Notes: a model not told the origin generated them from the letters alone. A stretch of 62,892 nt of DNA from Mangrovicoccus sp. HB161399 (GCF_013184745.1 NZ_JAATVU010000033.1:1-62892), one strand, 5' to 3'. Counted from the stretch's first letter, positions 44,001 through 59,000 are shown. Numbers and translations: made by a program.

Positions 44001-47000
44001 TTCGCCGCGGTCTGGCAGTCCCAGGCCGGCGACGACGGCAGCGGCTGGTCGATCGTGGCGCGGCGCTACGATCCGGCGGGCAATCCGCTGGACGCGCCCT
44101 TCGTGGTCAACAGCAACACCGAGGGCACCCAGCAGCAGCCCGCCGTCGCGGCGCTGGCGGGGGGCGGCTTCGTCATCGGCTGGTACGACGACGACTACCA
44201 GGGCAGCTACGCGCAGTACCGCACGGTCGACATCCAGCGCTACGGCGCGGACGGGCTGCGCATCGACGGCGAGGAAACCGTCAGCCTGCCGACCGGCACA
44301 AGCGGGGACACCGCGCAGCGCCCGGCGCTGCTGGCGCTCGACGGCGATGATTTCGTGGTCGCCTGGGACAGCAACTACGGCGGCACCGAAGAGGGGCCGG
44401 ACGTGTCCGGCTATGCCGTGCACCAGCGGATCTTCGGCGACCCGGCGGATTACGCGGTGGCGGTGACCAGCCCGCCCGCGCCGCAGGTGACCCAGTTCGC
44501 GGGCCAGCATTTCACCACCGCCGCCGTGAAGGCCGCGCCGCAGCTTGTCGATGCGGCCATCGCCTTCGATCCCGGCGGGGCGGCGGATTTCGGCGGCTGG
44601 GTGCTGTCGGCCGCGCTGCCCGCCTCGCTGGCGGGCGAGACGCTTTCTGTGGCCCACACCGGCACCGGGGCAGGGCAGATCTCTGTCTCGGGCAGCAGCA
44701 TCCGCTACGAGGGCACGGAGATCGGCCAGCTGGCCGCGGTGCCGGGCGAGGCGGGCTACCGGCCCTTCGTGGTGCGGCATTTCAATGTCGGGCAGCCGAT
44801 CTCGGTGCTGGCGGATGTCGATTTCGGCGCCGCGCCGGACCATGTCGAGGCGGTTGCCTCGGTCAGCTATTCGGGCGCCAGCTATCCCGGCGGACCCGGC
44901 GACTATTTCGCCGTCGCGGCGGACGGCTCGATCTTCGTCCAGACTGCCGGGGACTACACCTTCTACCTGCGCAGCGACGACGGATCGCAGCTGACCGTCG
45001 ACGGCACGCAGGTCATCGACAATGACGGGGTCCACGGTTCTGTCGAGGTCTCCGCGACGGTGTCGCTGAGCGCGGGCTTCCACGATATCGGCGTGACCTA
45101 TTTCGAGAATGCCGGCAGCAGTGGCCTGTCGCTGGAATGGGCCGGTCCGGATTCCGGCGGCGCGCGGGTGTCCAGTTCGGCGCCGCCCGCGGCCGCGCCG
45201 GCAGAGGGGGTCGAGATCGCGCTGAACGGCAATGCCGACGCGGCGGCCGTCGAGGCGCTGATCGAGGCGCTGTCCTACGGGCTCGATCCGGCGGCGGCGG
45301 GCGATTTCGGCGCCCGGCTGGTGTCGCTGGGGCTGTCGGCGCCTGGGGGCGTCGAGGTTGCCGGGGCCGCCACGCTGATCCAGGTGGACGACGTGCTGTC
45401 GCCGCAGCTGCGCATCGACGAGGTTGCCACCGGGATCGCGCTGAGCGACGCGGAAGCGGCGGACACGGTCTTCCTCGCGCCGGATGCCGTGTTCTCCGCG
45501 GTGACTTCGGCAGGGCTGCCGGGCGGCGCGGTGACGGTGTCCTACCGCTTCGCGCCCGATGACCTGGCCAACCGGCCCTATGGCTACCGCGACCGCATCG
45601 CGGTCAATGACGAGGGCGGCGGCGCCGGGCAGATCGGCATCGGCGGCGACGGCACGACCCTCACCTTCGGCGGCGCGGCCTTCGCCACGATCGCCGCCGA
45701 CGGCGCCTTCGGCAGCGATTTCCGCATCGAGCTGGGCGCGGGGGCGACCGAGGCGGCGGTGCAGGCGCTCCTGCGCAACCTCACCTGGTCGAGCGACGGC
45801 GATACCGAGGGCGGCCGCCCCGACCTGACGATCCAGGTTTCCGACGGCGGCGGCGTCACCGGATCGACCGGACGGATCGCCGTCTCCATCGACGCCGTGG
45901 CCGAGGCGCCGGTGCCTGCCGGGCCGGAGTTCCACATCAATGCCAATGCCGCGGGCGAGCAGAGCGGCGCCCGGCTGGCGCAGCTGTCGAACGGCAACCT
46001 GGTCGCGGTCTGGAATTCCTATGGCCAGGACAATCCCGGCAGCAATGACTGGGGCGTCTTCGGGCGGCTGTTCGATCCCGACGGCAACGCGATTTCCGGC
46101 GAGTTCCAGATCAACGAATTCCGCCAGGGCAGCGCGACCGTGCAGGATGTCACCGCGCTGGAGGACGGCCGCTTCGCCGTGGGCTACCTGCACGACAACC
46201 TGCAGCTCAGGACCTTCGCCGCGGACGGCGCCGCCGAGGGCGGCCAGGTCCAGGTCGAGCAGCATGCCAACTCCACGCGCGACCAGCTGGAACTGACGTC
46301 GCTGCAGGATGGCGGGGTCTTCGCCGCCTGGCGCAGCTGGACTGCCGACGGCAGCGGCTACGGCATCGCGGGACGGGTCTTCGACGGTGCGGGCCAGCCT
46401 GCGGGCGGCGAGTTCGGCATCAATGCCGAGACCGAGAGCCACCAGGAGCAGCCCCATCTTGCGACGCTCGCCGGCGGCAACGTGGTGGCGGTCTGGTTCA
46501 GCCATACCAGCGGCACCGCGGCCGGCGACGGCGACGGCTATTCGATCCAGATGCGCATGTTCGCGCCCGACGGGACCGACCTGACCCCGACCGAGACGAC
46601 CGTGAACAGCTTCGCGGCCGGCAACCAGCACGAACCCTCGGTGGCGGTGCTGGCGGATGGCAACATCGTCGTCGTCTGGCGGTCCGATGCCGGCAATGGC
46701 AGCGGCTCCGGCATCCATGCCGCGCTCCTGCAGCCCGACGGCACGGTCGTGGCGGAGGAATTCCTGGTCAACGACTTCGACTATTCCACCGAATACGCGC
46801 CGGTCGTCACCGCGCTTTCGGGCGGCGGCTTCGTCGTCGGCTGGAACTCCAACTACCAGACCGACAGCAATTACGACGTCATCCTAAAGACCTATGCCGC
46901 CGATGGCAGCGCCACCTCGGACGAGTTCCGCGCCCATGACGGCGCCGGCAGCCAGCAGTACCTTTGGGACATCGTGGCGCTCGGCAATGACGCCTTCGCG

Positions 47001-50000
47001 GTCAGCTGGCGCGAGGAGGGCAGTGCCAACCCGGCCGGCGACGGCGCCAACGACGCCACCGGGTTCAGGGTGTTCGGCGACCCGACCGGCGCGGGCCTGT
47101 CCGCAGATCCTCTGGTTGCAGGCGTGGCGGACGCGGCCTTCGGCGAGGAAGAGGTCAATGCCGGACCGCAGGCGCTGTTCGGCGCGCTCGATCTGGCCGA
47201 TCCCGACAGCGCCATGTTCGACGGCGGCATGCTGGTCGTTTCGGTGGTTGAGGCGGTCGGCAACCTGGAGGGACTCGGCCCGCAGGATGACGGGCGGCAG
47301 GACAGCTTCTCGGTCCTCGCGCGCGGCGGCATCTCGGTCTCCGGGCCCCAAGTGTTCTTCGGCGCCACGGCGATCGGCACGATCCTCGGCGACGGCCAGG
47401 ACGGCGCAGACCTCCGCATCGCGCTGGGGGCCGGGGCGGACCGGGCCGCGGTCGAGGCGCTGATCGAGGCGGTCGGCTATGCCAACGGCTCGGACGATCC
47501 GGCCGGGCAGCGGCTGGCCGAGCTGATCCTCAATGACGGGGCGGGCGGCTCCACCGGGCCGCTGCCCTTCTCGATCTCGGTGTCGCCCGCAACCGACAGC
47601 GGCCTGCAGGCCGCCGGGCCGGAACAGCGGGTCAACGCCTTCACCGCCGGAGAGCAGCACGAGGCGCATGTCGCCGCGCTCGCCGGCGGCGGGACGGTGG
47701 TGACCTGGCGCTCGGTCTCGCAGGACACGCCCGACGGCGCCTTCGGCGTCTATGCGCAGCGCTACGACGCGGCGGGCGCCAAGGTCGGCGGCGAGTTCCT
47801 GGTCAACACCCTGGCCGGGGCCAGCCAGTACAATCCGATGGCGGCCGGGCTCGACAATGGCGGCTTCGTCATCGCCTGGCGCGACGACAACGCGGCGTCG
47901 GACGGCTCGGCCAGCTCGGTGCAGGCGCAGATCTACGGCTCCGACGGGCTGGCCTCGGGCCCTGCCTTCACGGTGAATGCCGAGACCTCGGACTACCAGC
48001 TGCACCCGGCGGTCGCGCAGATCCCCGGCGGCTTCTCGGTGGCCTGGGCGAGCCGCTACCAGGACGGCAGCGGCTACGGCACCTACATGGCGAGCTTCGC
48101 CAATGACGGCACCGCAATCTCGCCCGAGCAGCGGGTGAGCCAGGATGCCGACAGCGACCAGTACCTGCCGCGGATCGCGGGATTCGCCGATGGCGGCACG
48201 GTGGTCGCCTGGGCCTCGGCGGCGACGGCGGCAGGGCAGGGCGACGGCTCGGGCTGGAGCGTCTGGGCGCGGGTCTATGCGCCGGTGGACGGGGTCTCCG
48301 GCTCGGTGCCCGAAACCGTCCAGATCGCGGCGAACGTGACGGTCGCGGGCACGCAGACCCGGCCCGACGTGGCGACCTTCTCCGACGGCCGCTTCGTCGT
48401 GGTCTGGGAGGACCAGTCGGCGAATGACGGCAGCAGCTACGGCGTCTTCGCGCGGATCTTCGCGCGCGACGGCAGCCCGGCCAGCGAGGAGTTCCGCGTC
48501 AACGGCGTGACCTCGGGCCAGCAATCCGACCCGAAGGTCGCGGTGCTGGAGGACGGCACCTTCGCGGTGATCTGGCACGACGCGTCGGCTCCGGAACCCG
48601 GCGGCAACGGCCAGTCGATCCAGGGCCAGCTCTATGCCGGCGACGGCAGCCGGATCGACGGGCCCTTCCTGGTCAACGAGGCCCCGAACTACACGCAAAA
48701 CGGGCCGGAAATCGTCGCCCTTCCCGGCGGCGGCTTCCGAGCGGTCTGGTCATCGAGCGGCCAGGACGGCAGCGATTACGGCGTCTATGCCCGCGATTTC
48801 ATGCCGGGCGGTGCTGCCGCGCTGTCCATGGCGCCGGTGCTGACCGGCGTGGCGGACGTCGCCTTCGGGGAAGCGGAGGTCAATGCCGGGCTGGTGCTGC
48901 TGGCTCCGGCGGTCTCGCTGTCGGATGCCGACACCGCGGTCTTCGCGGGCGGCGAGCTGCGGCTGGAGCGGCTGACCGGCAATGCCCATGTCGATGCCTA
49001 TGCCGCGCCGGACGACCAGAGCCAGGACGTGCTGGGCATCGTGCCGGGCGGAGAGATCGCGGTCTCGGGCGATGCGGTGCTGTTCGGCGGGCTGCAGATC
49101 GGCACCGTTTCGACCAGCGAGGACGGACAGGCGGGTCGGCCGCTTTCGGTCGCGCTGAACGGCAATGCCACCCGAGCGGGCGTGGAGGCGCTGATCGAGG
49201 CGCTCGGCTACGCCAATTCCAGCGACGATCCGCTGGCCAGCCGCGTGCTCGGCCTGACGGTCAGCGACGGCGCCGGCGGGGTGATGCCCACGGTCAACCT
49301 GGCCGTGACGGTGGCGCCCGGGGACGACCTCGCGCCGTTCGCCGATCCGGAGATGCTGGCCAACAGCTTCACGCCGAACGATCAGCGCCTGCCGGATGTC
49401 GCGGCCCTGCGCATGGCGGAGGGCGATCCGGCCACCGGCTATGTCGTGGTCTGGCGCTCCCTCCAGCAGGACAATCCGGGCGAGAATGCCCATGGCATCT
49501 TCGGCCAGCGCTACGGCGCCGACGGGGTGCCGCTGGGCACCGAGTTCCAGGTCAACACCACGATTCCCGGCAGCCAGAACGAACCGCAGGTGGCAGGCTT
49601 GGCGGGCGGCGGCTTCGCCGTGGTCTGGACCGACCTGAACGGGCTCGACGGTTCGGGCGACGGGATCTTCGTTCAGCTCTACGGCGCCGACGGCAGCGCA
49701 ACCGGCGGCGAGACGCGGGTCAACGGCACCACCTCGGGCGCGCAGGACCAGCCGCAGATCGCGCGTCTCGAGGACGGCAGTCTCGTCGTGGTCTGGAGCG
49801 GCATCGACCCTGTGACCGGCAGCCCCCGCATCTACGGCCAGCAGATCGAGGCCGACGGCAGCTTCCGCGGTCCCGAGCGGATGCTGTCGAGCGAAGCCAC
49901 CGGCACCGCGTCGCACCGGCTTCCGGACGTCAGCGCCACCGCGGGCGGCGGCTTCGCGCTGGTCTACCAGTCGCAGGCTCCGGCCGGGGCGGAGACCGCC

Positions 50001-53000
50001 GACGCGACCGACGGGTCCTGGGGCGTCTTCCTGCAGCGCTTCGACAGCACCGGCACCGAGCTGGGCGCGGGTCCGGCGCAGGTCAACCAGGTCGCGACCG
50101 GCGCGCAGGACGATCCCGCGATCGCCGCGCTGGCTGACGGGCGCCTGGTCGCCACCTGGGTTTCGCAGGGCGAGGACGGGTCGAACGAAGGCGTCTATGC
50201 GCGCATCCTCGGCGCCTCGGGCACGCCCGAGGGCGATGCCTTCCGGGTCAACGACTACACGGCGGGCCAGCAGCTCGACCCGGACGTGACCGCGCTCGGT
50301 GACGGCAGCTTCGTCATCGCCTGGCGCTCCGGTTCGGGCGGCGACGGCTGGGACGTCTGGGCGCAGCATTACGCGGCGGACGGATCGCGGACCGACGGCG
50401 CGAAGCGGCTGCATGACGGCACCTCGTCGACCCAGCTCGACGTGGCGCTGGCCGCGCTGGACGGCGATGCCTATGTGGCCGCCTTCGCCTCCTACGTGAA
50501 CGGCACGGATTACGACATCTATGCCCGGGTGATCGGCGGCAGCGCCGCGAGCCAGGACGATCCGCTGCTGGAGGGCCTGCCCTCCGCGCTGGCCTTCGAC
50601 GAGTCGCTTGTGAACACCGCGCCGCAGCTGCTGGACATCGACGGCGCGGCGGCGGTCTCCGACACCGACAGCGCCGATTTCGGCGGCGGGCTGCTGACCG
50701 TGGTCTCGGTCGACCTGGTCTCGGCCTACCAGTTCCAGATCAATGCGCCCGACAACGGCGCGCAGGACCAGTTCGGGCTGGCGGCCCGCGGCGGGGTCGC
50801 GGTCTCGGGCGGCGACGTCTCCGTCGGCGGCACGGTCATCGGCCAGATCGAGAGTCCCGGCACCGGCGGCCAGCCGCTGGAGATCCGCTTCAACGCGATG
50901 GCGGATGCCCAGGCGGTGGAGAAGGTGGTCGAGGCGCTGACCTACCGCAACATCTCCGACGATCCGATCGGCACCCGCACGGTGCGGGTCTCGCTGACCG
51001 ACGGGGACGGCGGCATGGCCGATCCGGTGCTGATCGAGGTGACGGTGAACCCGACGCCCGACGGCGCGGCGCCGGTCCTGGGCGAACGGCAGGCCAACAC
51101 CTTCGCGTCGAACAGCCAGTACGAGCCGGAAATGGCAGTGCTGGAGGACGGCTCCTTCGTCATGGCCTGGCATTCCTACACCCAGGACGGCTCGGGCTGG
51201 GGGATCTACGGCCAGCGCTTCTCGGCCGAGGGCGAGAGGATCGGCGGCGAGTTCCACGTGTCCGAGGGCCAGACCACGGCCGACCAGGTCTATCCGCGCC
51301 TCGCCGCGCTCGGCGGCATGAGCTTCGGCGTGGTCTGGGAGGACCGCTCGGGCACCACCGGCGGGCCGCAGGACGACGTGTTCCTGCGCCGCTTCGAGGT
51401 GGTGACCGTCGATCCGGGCCTGGAGACCGAGGCGGAAGTGGTGCAGCCCATCGGCGGCGCGCCGGTGCAGGTCAACACGGTCAATTCCGGCAACGAGGAC
51501 ACGCCGGAGATCGTCGCGCTCGGCGGCGGCCGCTTCGCAGTCGTCTGGAACGCCAATTCCGACGTCGGCGACGGCAGCGGCTACGCGGTCGAGGCGCAGC
51601 TCTACAACGCGGACGGCACCAAGGATGGCGGCCAGTTCCGCGTCAGCGGACCGGTGGCGAACGACCAGCGCAGCTGGAGCGCCGCGGCGCTCAGGGACGG
51701 GGATTTCGCGCCCACCGGCGAATTCGTCGTGGCCTTCGCCTCTGCCGACGTCGACGGCGGCGACGTGTACCTCCAGCGCGTGGCGGGCGACGGCACGCTG
51801 CTCGACCAGGCCGGCAATCCGGCGGCGGGTCCGGCCTCGTTCCGGGCGAACACGGAAACCGCCTCGACCCAGAACGGCGCGGCGGTCACCGGGCTGAAGG
51901 GCGGCGGCTTCGTCGTCACCTGGCAGTCGCAGGCACAGGACGGCAGCGGCACCGGCATCTATGCCCAGCTCTACGGGGCGAACGGCGCGCCTGCAGGGGC
52001 GGAGTTCCGCGTCAACGACCAGTTGGCCAACTCGCAGGACCATGCCTTCGCCGCGGCGCTGGATACCGGCGGATTCGTCATCGCCTGGCGCGACCAGCAT
52101 CCCTATGCCGAGACCGGCAGCAGCTACGACTATTCCGGCATCTTCGCCCAGCAATACGACGCCACGGGCGCGCGGCTGGACGGCAATTTCCTGGTGAATT
52201 CCGAGACCCGCGGCAACCAGATGCAGCCCGCGATCGCGGCGCTTGCCGATGGCGGCTTCGCCGTTGCCTGGGCCTCCGAGGTCGGCGACGGCAATCCCGG
52301 CGACGGCAGCAGCTGGGGCGTGTTCTACCAGGTCTACGGCAATGCCGCCCCGGTGGCGGGCGCGGCCTTCTCCGGGCCCGAGGACCAGGCCCAGGTGCTG
52401 GGGCTCGACGCCTTCGACGCGGGCTTCGACGATCCCGACGGACAGGCGTTGGCCGAGATCCGCATCGCCTCGCTGCCGAGCTTCGGCGCGCTGACGCTGG
52501 GCGGGGCTGCCGTCGCGGCCGATCAGGTGATCGCCCGCAGCCAGCTCGATGCCGGGCTGCTGGTCTACACGCCGCAGGCGGATTTCGACGGCGAGGACGC
52601 CTTCCTGTTCTTCGCGTCCGACGGGATCAGCTATTCCGGCCAGGCCACGGCGACCATCGACCTGACCCCGGTCAACGATGCGCCGGGGATGGCGGCGCTC
52701 AACGACACGACGGTGACCGAAGGAACCGCGGTGCGGCCGGGCATCGTGCTCGCCGATCCCGACAGCGACCTCTACAGCTATACGGTCGACTGGGGCGACG
52801 GCGCGCCGGTGACGAGCTACAGCTCGTCCTCGAAGACGCCCTCCCTGCCGTCCCATGCCTACGCGGCCGAAGGCAGCTACACCGTCTCGGTGACCGTGAA
52901 CGACAATGCCGGCCAGCCGAATTCGCAGGAAACCGACAGCTACGAGGTGACCGTCGAGAACGCGGCGCCGGTGCCGCGGCGGGACACCCTGACCGTTTCC

Positions 53001-56000
53001 GAGGACGGCACCGCGACGGCCAACCTGTTCCTGAACAACGGCTACGGCATCGACAGCGACCCGGGCGGGGACGCCTTCACGGTCACGGCGGTGAACGGGG
53101 TGGCGGCCAATGTCGGGCAGGCCGTGACGATTGGCGCGGGGCTGCAGATCACGGTGCTGGCAGACGGCTCGATCGCGATGGATGCTGCGGGCGCCTACGA
53201 GTCGCTGGCCGACTGGCAGAGCGCGACCGAGAGCTTCGCCTACACGGTGACGGATTCCGATGGCGCCAGCGCCTCGGTGACCTCTTATGTCCATGTCGAC
53301 GGCCAGAACGACCGGCCGGAGCCCAGGGACGACGCGATCGAGGTGCAGGCCGACAGCCAGGCCAGCGGCAATGTCATCGCCGGCGTGCCGGATGCCGGCG
53401 GGGCCGACACCGATCCCGATGACGGCAACACGCTCTCGGTGATCTCGGTCGAGGGCCAGACGGTCAATGCCGCGACCGGCTCGCTGATCACGCTCGTGTC
53501 GGGCGCCACGGTCTTCATGACCGCGGACGGCGCCTTCACCTACGACACCAACGGCGCCTTCGCCGGCGACGGCAGCGACAGCTTCGGCTATGTCGTCTCC
53601 GACGGGCGCGGCGGCACGGCGGGAGCGACGGTGACCGTCAATGTCGGCGGCACCAACGCGGCGCCGGTGGCGCAGGACGACGCGTCGACGACCGCGGCCT
53701 CGGCGCTGCTTTCCGGGAACCTCTTCCTCGACAACGGTTCGGGACCTGACAGCGATCCCGACGGCGACCCGATCGCGGTGACGCGGGTCGAGGGCCTGGC
53801 TGCCAATGTCGGACAGTGGACCGCGCTGGCTTCGGGCGCGCGGGTCCGGGTGCAATCGAACGGCGACTACGAGTTCGACCCGAATGGCGCCTTCGGCGCG
53901 CTGCCGGGCGGCGGCAGCGAGGATGTCAGCTTCGGATACCGGATCGAGGACGGCCAGGGCGGCTTCGACGAGGCGGTGGCGACTGTCACCGTGACCGGCG
54001 AGAACGGCGCCCCGGCGGCGCGGCGCAACGACTATGCGGGGAACGAGGATGCCGCGATCTCGGGCAACGTGATCCTCGACGATACCGGACAGGGCCGAGA
54101 CAGCGATCCCGATGACGGCGACACGATCCGGGTGGCGCGGGTCAACGGCTCGGCCGCGGCAGTGGGCGGCACGATCCTGCTGGCGTCGGGCGCTTCGCTG
54201 ACCGTCAATGCCGACGGCACCTTCTCCTACGACCCGACCGAGGGCTGGAACGCGCTGCGTCTCGGCACCGCCCGCACCGACAGCTTCGCCTACCGGATCG
54301 AGGACGCGGCGGGGCTCGGCTCCACCGCGACCGTGTACCTTCAGGTCTCCGGGCGCAACGACGCGCCCGACGCGCGGGACGACGCGTTCGGCGTTTCGGA
54401 AACCGGCAGTTTCTCGGGCTCAGTGCTGGCCGACAACGGCCGCGGCGCGGACAGCGATCCCGACACGATCGGCGGGGCGGACACGCTGACCGTCGTCGCG
54501 GTGGACGGCAATGCCGCGCTGGTGGGCGTGCCCTACGACCTGCCAGGCGGCGGCCGGATCACGCTGACGGCGGCCGGAGCGCTGAGCTTCGACACCGACG
54601 GCGATTTCGACCTGCCCGCGAATTCCACCCGGGACGTGACCTTCGCCTATACGCTGCGCGACAGCGGCGGGCTGGAGAGCACCGCGACCGTGACCGTCCG
54701 GGTCACCGGCAACGGCGCGCCGCCGGTGGCCACCGACGACACGGTGGCGACGGACGAGGATGCGGCGGTCCAGGCGAACCTGATCCAGGGGCTCGGCGGC
54801 GCGACGGCGGACAGCGATCCGGACGGCGATCCGCTGCACGTCTCGGCGGTGAACGGCGAAGCGGCGGATGTCGGCGTGCAGGTCACGCTGCCCTCCGGCG
54901 CGCTGCTGACCGTGCTGACCGGCGGGGCGATGTTCTATGACCCGAACGGCGCCTTCGAGGACCTGGGCGAGGGAGAAAGCGGAAGCGACAGCTTCGAATA
55001 CGAGGTCTCGGACGGGGCGGGCGGCACGGACACGGCCACCGTCACGATGCAGATTGCAGGCGTCAACGACGCGCCCGTGGCACGCGACGACCAGGTGCAG
55101 ACCGGCGAGGACACGGTCCTGTCCGGCGACGTGACCGCCGATAACGGCAACGGCACGGACAGCGATGCCGAGGGCCATGCACTGGCCGTGACCAAGGTCA
55201 ACGGGCTGGATTACACGCCGGGTACGCCCGTGCTTCTGGGCTCCGGCGCGCTGCTGACGATGAACGCGGACGGCACTTTCGCCTATGATCCCAACGGCGC
55301 CTTCGAGACGCTGAAATCGACCGAAAGCGCATCGGACCTGTTCTCCTACACCATCGAGGACCCCTCCGGCGCGGCCTCGACCGCGATCCTGCGGATCACC
55401 GTGCAGGGCGCGAATGACGCCCCGGCGCCCGTGGATGATACCGGCGCGGCGTTCGAGAACACGCTGGCCACCGGCATTGTCCTGGACAACGACACCGACC
55501 CGGATGGCGATGCGCTGACCGTCTCGGCCGTCGGCGGGGAGGCGGTCGGCAGCCCGGTCGCGCTGGCCTCCGGCGCGCTGGTCACGGTCAATGCTGACGG
55601 CAGCTACAGCTACGATCCGAACGGCGCCTTCGACGGGCTGGCCCCGGGCGAGGAGGCGGCCGACAGCTTCTCCTACACCGCCTGGGACGGCGCGGCGGGC
55701 GAGGATGCCACGGTGGTCATCACCATCACCGGCAAGGGCGCCGACCCGGTCGCCACCGACAATGCCTATGCCACGGACGAGGAAAGCGCCGTCGCGGGCA
55801 ATGTCCTGACCGACGATACCGGCGCGGGCACCGACAGCGACAGCGACGGCGAACTGCTGCAGGTCACCCATGTCGAGGGCCGGCCGATCGCCGACGGGCC
55901 GGTGACGCTGGTCTCCGGCGCGGTGGTGACGATGAACCCGGACGGGACCTTCACCTACGACCCTTCGGGGGCGCTGGACGGCATCCGCGCGGGCGGCACG

Positions 56001-59000
56001 AGGCTCGACACGTTCAACTACACTGTCTCCGATCCCTTCGGCGGCACCGACACAGCGGGCGTCTTCGTCACGGTCTCGGGCGTCAATGACGATCCCGCGC
56101 CGCGCGACGACACGTTCGAGACCTTCGAGAACGCGGTGCTGGAGGGTGCCGTGCTGGCCAACGACACCGATATCGACGGCGACGCGCTGGAGGTCACCGA
56201 AATCGGCGGCGCGGCCTTCACGCCCGGGACTGCGATCGAGCTGCCCTCGGGCGCGCTGCTGACGATGAACGCTGACGGGACGTTCTCCTACGATCCGAAC
56301 GGGGCCTTCGACGCGCTGGTCTTCGGCCAGACCGCGACGGACAGCTTCGCCTACACGGTCGATGACGGCAATGGCGGCACGGCGGAGGCAACGGCGGCGA
56401 TCACGGTCGAGAGCACCGACGGCGCGCCGAACCTGGTGGCGGCGGCGGGCGCCTTCGCGGGCGGGCGGACCTCGCAATGGCTGTCGGTCAGCTACCGCGT
56501 CGACAACGAGGGCGGCGCCACGGCGGCCGGGAAGAACTGGGTCGACCGGCTGTACCTGTCCGCCGACCAGGTGCTGGACGAGGACGACATCTTCCTGCGC
56601 GAGCTGAGCTTCTCGGGCCAGCTCGACACCGGCGAATGGTACGAGAAGACCGCGACGGTGAAGATGCCGGGCGTGCCGGGCGACTACTACCTGCTGGTCG
56701 ATGTCGATGCGAAGAACGCGCAGATCGAGACCGACGAGACCGACAATGTGGGCGCCAGCCGCGATCCGGGCGCGCTGCTGCCGGCCTACACCTCGACGCT
56801 GACCGCGGTGTCCATCGCCGATCCGTCGCTCGACGTGACAGAGGCGGTGACCGGGCAGGGCTTCCTCTTGCGCGGGCAGGCCGTGGATTACGTCACCAAC
56901 GAGGGCGAGCCCTATGCGGTGGTGAAGATCGTCGCGGAAATCGGCGGCTTCGCCCGCACGGCGACGGTGCTGACCGATGTCGACGGCTACTGGTCCGCGA
57001 CCTTCGCGACCCTGTCGGGCGAGGCGGGGCTGCTGAGCCTGACCGCGCGCCATCCCGACGATCCGACCGAGGCGCCGATCCCCGACGACACGGTCGCGGT
57101 CTACGGCATGGGCTTCGACCGGGCCGACAATTTCAGGACGCTGGAGGTCATCGAGGGGACCAGCGGCACCTTCTCCTTCACGCTGGAGAATTTCGGCGAG
57201 TTCGACCTCACCGGGCTGGAGGCCACGCTGCTGGACCTTCCGGCCGCCTGGAGCGGCGCGGTCTCGCTGGACAGCGCCGATCTGGCAGGCGATGGCAGCA
57301 TCGAGCTGGAGCTGACCGTCTCCGTGCCGGAGGGCACGCCGTTGGCCTTCGACGACATGCAGGTGCAGGTGACCTCGGACGAGGGCGCCTCGGCGCTCCT
57401 GAACGTGCGCATCGACCCGGTGGTGTCGCTCGCCGACATCGAGATCGTCCAGTCCTCGGTCCGCGCCTTCGCGATCCGCGAGGAGCAGACCTTCGTCAGC
57501 TTCGAGGTGACCAACAGCGGCGCGACCGTGTCGAACCCGATCAGCGTCGACATCCCGCCGCTCGGCTGGATCGACTTCGTCTCGCCCGAGATCCTCGATC
57601 CGCTGATGCCGGGCGAGACCGCCACGGTGACGCTGGTGCTGTCGCCGGATGCCGGGGAACCGCTGGGCCGCTACGCCGGCTCCATCGCGGTGGCCGAGGA
57701 TGGCGGCGACATCGACACGGTGGGCTTCGAGTTCTTCACGGTCTCCGACGCGCTCGGAAACCTCGAGATCACCCTGACCGACGAGCTCTACTATTTCGCC
57801 CAGGGCGAGCCGCTGGTCGATGACGGCAAGGTCATCGTCCGCAACGCCTCCACCGGCGAGATCGTGTTCCAGAGCGACGATGTCGACGGGCAGGTGACCG
57901 TCGAGGACATCCCCGAGGGCACCTACACGGTCCGCGTGCAGGCCAAGGACCACGACATCTTCCAGGCCAACGTGAAGGTGGAGCCGGGCCAGACCAACGA
58001 GGTCGAGGCCTTCATGTCCCGCCAGACGGTCAAGTACTATTGGTCGGTCGAGGAAGTCGAGATCGAGGACCGCTACGAGGTCATCATCGAGGCGGAGTTC
58101 GAGACCGACGTGCCGGTCCCGGTCGTGGTGCTGGACCCGCCGGTGCTGGATTTCGCCCCGCTCGACGATATCGGCGACACCCAGACCTTCGAGCTGACGG
58201 TGACCAACCACGGGCTGATCGGCGTCAACGACCTGGAGCTGCTGCTGGGCGAGCATCCGTTCTTCGAGATCACCACGCCCTTCGACACGCTCGATTTCCT
58301 CGACGCGAAATCCTCGATCACCATCCCGGTCAAGGTCACGCGGATCGCCGATTTCGAGACCGACGCGGCGCCCCTGGGGGCGGAGTCCTTCTCGCTCGCA
58401 TCGGCCGCGGCGGCGACCGCCGCGACGGTGCCCTGCTCCTGGAGCGGGACGCTGACCTATGAATTCCCCTGCGGCGACAACGACGTGAACAAGTCGATCT
58501 CGATCAGCGCGTCGAACGTGCCGGGCAATTGCGGCCAGGGCGGATCGGGCGGCTTCGGCTTCGGCGGGGGCGGCGGCGGCGGTGGGGGCGGCGGCTTCGG
58601 GGGCGGCGGCGGGGGCGGCGGCTCCAGCTACAGTTCCTCGGTGCCGATGATTTCCGAGCAGAAGCTCTGCGACCTGCTGAAGGTGATCTTCGACTGCGAG
58701 GACCTGTTCCCGCAGGGCCCGATCATGGGGCCGATCATGGACGGGCTGGAATATCTCGCCACCGGCAATGCCGAGGGCTGGGTGGAGACCGTCCAGAACG
58801 TCTTCAACTTCTTCGACGACCCGATCGGGACGCTGGAGGACCAGATCGCCGGGCAGAATCCGTTCTCGGGCTTCATGGGCGCCTCGGCGATGCTGATGGT
58901 GTCGGGCACCAAGGAGACCTCGGATCCCGCGCCGCTGTCCCAAACCGCCGGCACCAAGGAAGTCTCTGCGGAGCCGGTCGGCGACACGGATCTGCAAGGC

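Noticed and set aside
39702-46718. Very long minus-strand open frame (2,338 codons), and similar ones at 48750-53855, 54420-58997 and 59070-62753
   Set aside because: They are antisense to the giant gene. The translations are rich in Arg, His, Asp and Gly without family resemblance, as expected opposite a GC-rich repeat gene with strong third-position bias.
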